From Wurfbainia villosa (taxonomy: Eukaryota; Streptophyta; Magnoliopsida; Zingiberales; Zingiberaceae): 64,000 bases of DNA. The notes below the pieces were generated by a model. It had not been told where the DNA came from. It ran no database searches and saw only the letters and a program-made list of their open reading frames with translations. Positions 57,434-64,000 of this stretch are shown piece after piece. Location: the NCBI GenBank assembly GCA_025175895.1, contig CM045990.1, forward strand, positions 55,553,704 through 55,617,703, read 5' to 3'. The position numbers and the translations under genes are program-made. Each line of letters starts with the position of its first letter. Positions within the stretch are counted from its first letter, which is position 1.

Positions 57434-58978
57434 CGACAATTTATTAAAGGCTACACCTCAAGTTTAGAATTGTTCAAATATAATTTCATATTTATCAAAA
57501 TACGCACCTCATTCTCTTTTTACTCCTTCCACCAAACATGGATTTAATGTTCAAAAATTACATGCATTCGAATTACAACTGAAAATCTCGAACCATCCAA
57601 AAGGTGATGCTGGGAATATACAATAATCCTGGAATTTAAATTCCCAACACCACATGATATGGAACCTAATTTTTGATATGTGGATGTGGACACCTAATAA
57701 AATCTAAATTATCAGAAATTTTGGACACAGATATACAAAAGGGTACTTCTCAAACCCAATTAACTTGGATTGATAAAAGAAGAGGTGAATAAGATCATCA
57801 ATGGATTTTGATCAAAACCATTGATGGATCTAGATAAGTCCAATTTCTGAAATTTTGACATATACTGAAAGATCTTACCGCATGAATTGTTGATGTGTCG
57901 AGAAAATTTGGGTATGATTCTCCTACCTCCCGTTTTGATTGCGTGTCTCGTGGCACGAGGCTTGATTTCTAAAATATGGCTATGAATACTTAATAAAATC
58001 TTGAATATTAGAAATTTTGGACATCGATATACATAATGGTACTTCCCAAATCCAATGGCTTTGGATTGGATTGAAGAAGAGGTGAATAAGATCATCAATG
58101 AATTTTGATCGAAACTCATTGATGGACCTAAAGGAGTCCAAATTTCGAAATCTTGACATGAACGAAAAGATCTTACAACATGAATTGTTGATTTGTCGAA
58201 GAAACTTGGTTATGATCCTCCTACCTTTCAGTTTTGACCGCGTGCTACATATAAATTCAAGTTGAGCGAGAAAAAAAATGATGCTGAGAATTATATTCTC
58301 AGAAACACAGTGATCGTGGGGGTTTAAATCCCAAGAACACAATCGTCCTGGGATTTAAATTTTCAGCAACACGTTAAATTTCAAACTGGCCGAGAAAAAA
58401 AGATAGTGTTGGGAATTATATTCCCAGGAACACAGTGATCATGAGATTTAAAATCCCAACACTATATAATATTAAGCTGACCGAGAAAAAAGGTGGTCCT
58501 GGAAATTATATTCCTAGGAATACAGTGGTTCTAAGATTTAAATTCCCAGCACTACGTAAAATTTCAAGCTGACTGAGACAAAAGATGATACTGAAAATTA
58601 TATTACCAGGAACATAGTGGTGTTGAGATTTAAATTCCTAGCATCACGTACAATATCTGGAAAAAAAATAGTGCTGAAAATTATATTATCAGGAACATAG
58701 TGGTGTTGAAATTTAAATTCTTAGCACCACGTACAATATTAAACTGGTCAAAAATAGATTGCGATGAGAATTATATTACCAGGAACATAGTGGTGACGTT
58801 TGGATGTTTTGGGATTTTCGATGATGACTCGGATGCATACAAAATCTCAGTATTAATTGTACGTTTGTTTGACGGGAGAGATAAAAAGAGAATGAAGTAC
58901 GTGTTTTGGTAAATATAAAATCATGGGACTATGTTTGAACAATTTTAAACTTGAGTTGCGCTCTTTGATAAATTGTCA
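57434..58978. mobile_element. Fold-back MULE-like element, 1,545 bp, with 9 bp target duplications
   Basis: ~100 bp inverted termini: the left CGACAATTTATTAAAGGCTA...CTCATTCTCTTTTTACTCC is mirrored by the right end ...GATAAATTGTCA. TATAAAATT flanks both sides exactly (57425-57433 and 58979-58987), the 9 bp duplication typical of Mutator-like elements. Inside are a ~350 bp duplicated block (about 57,690-57,930 and 57,970-58,240; e.g. TCATCAATG(G/A)ATTTTGATC) and about five ~105 bp tandem units (58,265-58,790) of the form GCTGAGAATTATATTCTCAG...GGTTTAAATCCCAA. No transposase frame. Confidence 0.8.
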
Positions 58979-58987
58979 TATAAAATT

Positions 58988-60442
58988 GGACTGTTAGGTC
59001 GCCTGTTGCGAGACTTTTTTTAATATATTTTGACGGTCGATGATAAACTTACGTAAGGTCGGATAGAATGTCAATTAAAAAATTGATATAAATATTCACT
59101 TTTATAACGAAAATGTATGGTGATTTGAATCAATCCTTCCTCCTTTAATGATATTTTATTGGGATTGTTTAGACCACAATCAAGTCTCACATTAAAAAAA
59201 AATATTGACTTGTAAAATGAAAAAGATATATTCGATGTTATGAGATCATTTGGTAAAGTTAAAAAATAAATTTACGATAATATCATATTGTTATAGGAGA
59301 TATACGAATTTTATTAGACCAATAAATGATATCAAAATTAATAATCTAAGTCAAAATGCATCATGCATCTTGAATGAAGAAAATGAGAGATGAAAAATCA
59401 TAAACAAGTGACCGAAAGAATTAAAAAAAAATATTTAAAAAGTGGTTTTTTCGTTTGAGAATAAAATGTTAAAATTATCGAGAATATAATCAAAATCTCA
59501 TATTTATAAGACATAAAAAGATTATAAAATAAAAATATAGACATTTTAAATAAAATTTTAAAAAAAAATCGGATTTAAAAGGGATAATATCATACAATTA
59601 AAAATACTATTATTCTTTTAATTAACTTCCGTCGGCTTTTAAGTATGAAATTCAGTTTATCGTAAATAACTTATATTCTATTATTAAATCAGTTTAACTA
59701 TTGTAAATAACTTGCACTATTATTAAATCAAACTTCTAAAGACCAACCAAGAGAAAAATAAATTTATTTTTAAAAATTATAATTATCATCCTTCACAAAG
59801 TTAGTTACATCGATATGCAATTTTTAATTTTACATTTTTTTTTTTTTGTGTTCCATATGAATTCTGGTATAATGATAAAATAATTACCAAATCATGAATT
59901 TTGAGTCGCGGAAATAAATTTTTATGAAATAAAATAAAATTGCATATAATAAATTTTCCTAAAATAATAAAATTGTGTTCCATAAAAGAACGAGGCTAAT
60001 TTATTTTGAGGATTAATTATTTATGGCATGGGATATATCTGCCTAAAATTCTGAAATTAATTCTCTAATATATAGAAATTTTGCCGAAAATAACTGTTTA
60101 CCAAAACGAACTCGACGATAATAATAATAGACAGGTCGGTGGAGATGAATTTTAATCTTTTATGAATTAATTTTTTTTTTTTTTTGTCTCTACGGAGATA
60201 ACGTATTGGTTAGGGTAGAGAGGTACTTGCGAAATGAACATGGATTGATGTCGGAGACGAGTCTAAAATCGCTCCCTAATATTAGATGATTCTCTTCTGT
60301 TTCGGTCAATCGTGTCAAGGTCAAAGACTCCCGTGATTTATCTCTTTCATAATAATCGTGAGACAAATCGATGGGAACAAATTTTTTTCACTAAACCACC
60401 ATTTCTAACAGAATACACTTGCAATGTCAATAGCACGCGCGA
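58988..60442. other. Gene-free AT-rich region
   Basis: No supported gene. Carries diverged fragments of the 5.3-5.8 kb repeat family (59,190-59,330; 59,465-59,590) and of the GTGATTTATCTCTTTCA repeat (about 60,330). Confidence 0.5.
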
Positions 60443-60939
60443 TGACAATGCTTATCGATTCCGTAATTCCGGTTCCGATTCGGTTCTGATCGGTTCCGGA
60501 TCCATTCACGTTGGAACCTATCTGAACCGGTTCAAAACCGATTCCGAACTGGTTCCGATTCCGAATCGGTTCTGAAACAGTTCCGGATCGATTCTGAAAC
60601 GGTTCCGAACCACCTTCCTCAAACTTGAGCTTCCAAATTCATCTAACATGTTGGTGATCCTATTAATTTTTTCTATCGCAAAATAATCTTGTAGAGATGT
60701 TAGCATGCTAAAAATTTCTACTTTTAAATTAGCAATTGGAACTAGATCCAAATTGAAACCAGAATCGATTCCGAAACGGTTCTGAATCGGTTCCGAACCG
60801 GTTGGAACCGAATCGAAACGGAATCGGAACGGTTTCGATTCGATTCCGGAACCACTTCATCTGAATCGGTTCCGGTTTCAAATTTAACAAATTGATTCCG
60901 ATTCGATTTTGGATTGACCAAATCCGTTAAACATGCCTA
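60443..60939. mobile_element. hAT-like non-autonomous element, copy 2
   Basis: Same order as the copy at 9,097-9,550, with about 80-85% similarity by eye in the centre (TCGCAAAATAATCTTGTAGA, GATGTTAGCATG). The termini (GACAATGCTTATCG; reverse complement of the right end TAGGCATGTTTAACGG) and two inward arrays of GGTTCCGAACCG-type repeats correspond. No target duplication recognised. Confidence 0.65.
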
Positions 60940-61023
60940 GGTTACAGCATCCTGCTTATTCAAGAAAATATTGCTCGAATTCTTCGACTATCCTCCGTGG
61001 TTTCTTTGTCTTCGATCCAGAAT

Positions 61024-61343
61024 CTACAAGAAAACACAGTTCAATTTCCTTGATATTCCAACCAAAATAACGATACAAGAAGAACAGCAACAAATTAGTT
61101 GCCTTAATTGTCCATTTAGTAATCTTTCGGATGAAACTACAAAGGCATGGGGTGCCACATCATTAGAATAGATGAAGAAATCTTCAATTCCGGCATCGTC
61201 CTCGCGTTTAGGAAGCCCTCTGTAGACTGACTCAAGTTGTTTACCATCCTCGACATTTAGAGTATAAATGGAATCGAGGTCATTTGGATCTATATTTGAT
61301 AGTTTTGGATTGGACAATATACTCTTCGTAATTCTTCGTAAAC
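61024..61343 (-). pseudogene. Unrecognised gene fragment abutting the SCPL duplication boundary
   Basis: A ~105-codon minus-strand frame has normal coding-like composition (LSNIDPNDLDSIYTLNVE, REDDAGIEDFFIYSNDVAPH) and fewer Lys/Ile/Phe homopolymers than random AT-rich frames here. I do not recognise the family. Its 5' end runs into DNA shared by both SCPL copies (from about 61,345), so it is probably an exon fragment truncated by, or carried with, the duplication. A chance frame is possible. Confidence 0.35.
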
Positions 61344-61452
61344 CTACTAATTGAGTCTGTGATACCATTTAAAAAGCAAAGATTGAATATTATTCAACCG
61401 TTGAGATCACAATAAACAACAACAACAACAACAAATTGATGGGTTACATCTC

Positions 61453-64000
61453 TTAAACAGCAGGGAGAGGCAACCCTTGAAGAAAACTCTTGATCATCTC
61501 TAGAGCTCGAGCTGGCTGATAACTTGGAACCTCATGCCCTGCTCCTCGAACAGTGGCAAACGTCAAATTTTGATCATACACCACGGTGTATCCCCCAACC
61601 TGCATATTCACAATAAAAACCATCAATGTTCATGCCGTTCTAGTAGTCTTTGTTGTAATCGTTCGAGCAATGAAGAGAGTTCCGACATGTTTCACTGTCT
61701 GTTCGCCGGTATCATAAGAGGATAACTTTCAATTCTTTTATCTACCAGTGAAGGTGGATTCGAGGATATATTATGAAAAGATTAAAAACAACACAATTGT
61801 CTTACCTCACTGTTAAACATCCAAGCTCTCCATGGAGCCTTCACTTTAAGCTTTAGCTTGTTGAGGGAGTATCTTGTGGAAGTAACAGGAACTCTTCCAT
61901 CGAAGTCGCCACTGGACGATCGAATGCATGCATATGAAAGTTAATCAGGCCAAAACTTACTTAGGGACAAAATTTGATCGAAAACCCCTTCACTCGCGAT
62001 CTTTATTGTGTGGCATATGTTGTGCAGAAAACTTAAAGCTATCATACTTGTACACCTATAGCTACTAAATCAATGGGCCTAAAAATGAAAAAACTGATAT
62101 ATCTATATCTGTTATCATATTTACACAATGTATATAAGGATCGCAAAATTGATGCGCCTATCTATACGAAGGTATCGAAATGTAAAGCTGATACACCATA
62201 TAATATGATGAAAACATCGATGGCGGCGAAGGGGATTTTCACCTAAATTTTGCCGGTTACTTAAACTGTTATATGAATCTAATGATAAGGCAATATATAT
62301 TTTCTTTTACCTGTACTTCAAAACCCTGACCCCATTAGATAACAATTCATGAATAATGGGCAACATTGAGGAAGGTTGATCTGACCAACTATGTATCACT
62401 TGGCTGCATCATGACGAAATATAAATAATGAGCTGAATTTTCATTATTTTTGTTTAAAAGAAATAAAACTATCAAGTGGTGGTTTGGGTGCATATCGAAT
62501 ATATATACGTACCTACAATTAGACCAGGTGTAGTTGAGCTTTGTCACATTGGCATGTAGAGCTTTCTGCACCTCCGGATTGTTAAGGTATACCTCCACGT
62601 AATTAGAAGTACAAGGATCAAAATTCTCGATCTGCATCAGAATTTAAATGCAATATTTCAGGATATATACATAACAATTGGTAGGCAGGAGGGGATCAAG
62701 CAAAGTTGCCATATTTTTAACAACAGAACAAGATCAAATCTGTTAGTTCTAATGATTTGTACAATTACATTGGCTATAAACCATATCTCCATTATTCACA
62801 AGTGATATGATTGAGTGAAAAATTTGAATGAGTTTGGTGGCAAAAAAAGGCCTCCTAAGGTGAACAAAGCTAATGTGCAAGCTCCAGCTCTTGCAAGTGA
62901 AAGAGGAGCTTGTGAAACACATGATCAAGAGGAATTTATAAGTGGCCTGTGCACTGCGTGATCTAGGGAAACTTATAATGTCACTCGCTCACATCTAGAA
63001 TGGCAGAGATCAAGTCCCGTTAGATCGACCGACCGTGTAGCGCACAGGTCTCCCTTATTGCAATTTAACCTTATCCAATGACTGAGAACCATAATATGAT
63101 TTGAAGGGAAACTATGTGATGTTAGTGATCAACACATAAAAGAATTCAGTGACAAAAGAGGGGCCTTGAAAAGGAAACAAGACCACTGCAGATCTCTTGC
63201 AGGTGTTTTTGTGTGAAGTGATACATCGCAGATGGCATGATCAAGTGGGACTTAATCTCGATCGTGCTCGATCGATAGTGTGGCCTTCATGCAATTCTTT
63301 GCATATGAAGGTTTGCATCAAGTTAGTTGTTATTCCATTTCTCAATGGGATCAAGAAGGGATACAATTCGGCAAGGTAGACGACTAGAAGTTAGCAGTTT
63401 GAGTATGATCACTCCCTAAATCCAGTATAGTTTTTTCCTAATTTAACTTGCTCCTTGCAGTGATCAAACAAGAATGCAATGAACTCCGATTCATGAGTTA
63501 ACAGGTCGAATCGATCGATCTAAATCGACTGTAAAAATACCTTGAAAATCAGGATAAATAGAAAGATGCTTGCAAGAGACAAACCGAGGGCAACTTTGGA
63601 GTCGGCGTCACGCCCGACGAGAAGCACAGCGGCGCGTATATGTTGTAGATGTTCACTTCGCGGAAGACGCGGGCCGCCTCGGTGGCCGCTCGGTCGCACT
63701 CCGGAGGCTGCCGCTGCGCATCCGGCGAGAAATTGCAGAACTTGTGGATCGCGACGATGGTCTCGTCGGCGATCAACGCGTGCGTCCAGAAGTAGTCGTA
63801 CAGCCCCTTGCCATCCGACTCCACGTCGATCACCGCGTTCCCGATCTAGGTCATTCGAAAGCAAAATCAGATCTTTCGGTCGGGAACTGGAGGAGATCGA
63901 TCCTTCCCAAATCAACTTGCACTCGAAATGGGAACTTTCGATGAAGCATCGAGGGGATCGATACTTCCCGATTTAATTTGCAATCAAAATGAGTGAGGAT
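61453..64000 (-). CDS. Serine carboxypeptidase-like protein, copy 2, 3' half (5' part beyond window)
   Basis: Exons 4-8 of the SCPL structure at 63845-63585, 62631-62513, 62403-62311, 61911-61806, 61599-61453 (stop). All splice sites and phases match copy 1. The visible Asp region (SGDFDGRVP) and His motif (GAGHEVPSYQP) are intact; the Ser exon lies outside the window. Exon lengths match copy 1 except exon 6 (93 vs 96 nt, one codon lost). Differences cluster in exon 4 (VIDVESDGKGLYDYF against VINDETDTMGLFDYL) and exon 6 (SQVIHSWSDQ against RLMILDRWSDQ). Intron 4 is 953 bp, lacking the 2.6 kb insertion of copy 1. There is no frameshift or stop in the visible part, so it is probably functional. 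Confidence 0.93.

Noticed and set aside
1..64000. CRISPR arrays, bacterial operons, phage or plasmid functions
   Set aside because: All repeats found are eukaryotic transposon ends, micro- or minisatellites, and all genes are intron-containing plant genes.
1..64000. tRNA, rRNA or snRNA genes
   Set aside because: I saw no complete cloverleaf; the only tRNA-like boxes belong to the degenerate Au SINE at 25.84-25.96 kb.

Overview
This is a 64 kb piece of a flowering-plant nuclear genome. The genes are split by typical plant introns, intergenic DNA is AT-rich, and transposon remnants are abundant. GC-rich first exons with AT-rich introns, two Au-SINE remnants and the general gene style suggest a monocot. 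A non-grass such as the ginger/banana order is a guess that the sequence alone cannot prove. There is no bacterial, viral or CRISPR-like content.

Layout, left to right. (1) 1-2,510: 3' part of a CC-type NBS-LRR resistance gene (+), cut by the window edge. (2) 2,960-3,199: small secreted-peptide precursor (-). (3) 3.7-9.6 kb: gene-free repeats, comprising a Gypsy-type LTR remnant, several direct or tandem repeats and a hAT-like non-autonomous element. (4) 10,285-12,334: seven-exon GH9 endoglucanase (-). (5) 13-16.4 kb: AT-rich, with a 760 bp terminal-inverted-repeat element and a poly(A)-tailed retroinsertion. (6) 16,619-20,471: five-exon mitochondrial gamma carbonic anhydrase (-). (7) 24,203-25,697: FLX-like coiled-coil protein (-). 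(8) 29,924-31,867: UBA-domain protein (+) with a ~2.8 kb 5'-UTR intron. (9) 34,444-37,239: eight-exon alpha/beta-hydrolase lipase (+). (10) 38.3-45.3 kb: SCL30A-like SR splicing factor (-). (11) 45,820-51,915: complete eight-exon serine carboxypeptidase-like gene (-). (12) 52-61 kb: a second repeat block. (13) 61,453-63,845 and beyond: a tandem duplicate of the carboxypeptidase gene (-), its 5' half outside the window.

Exon structures were assembled by hand from splice signals and family conservation. Each complete model (GH9 506 aa, gamma-CA 276 aa, FLX-like 281 aa, lipase 464 aa, carboxypeptidase 497 aa) closes in frame with a total coding length divisible by three. The genes are functionally unrelated and do not form a pathway or cluster. 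The only local family is the carboxypeptidase tandem pair.

The most interesting signals are structural. A 2,632 bp TG...CA insertion with a short target duplication sits inside one intron of one carboxypeptidase copy and is absent from its twin. A 1,545 bp Mutator-like fold-back element has perfect 9 bp target duplications, and a second related copy lies nearby. Two related hAT-like elements are built of GGTTCCGAACCG-type repeats. An 81 bp minisatellite occupies a gamma-CA intron. Two different genes each appear to carry a GC-AG intron. I found no convincing new multi-gene system.
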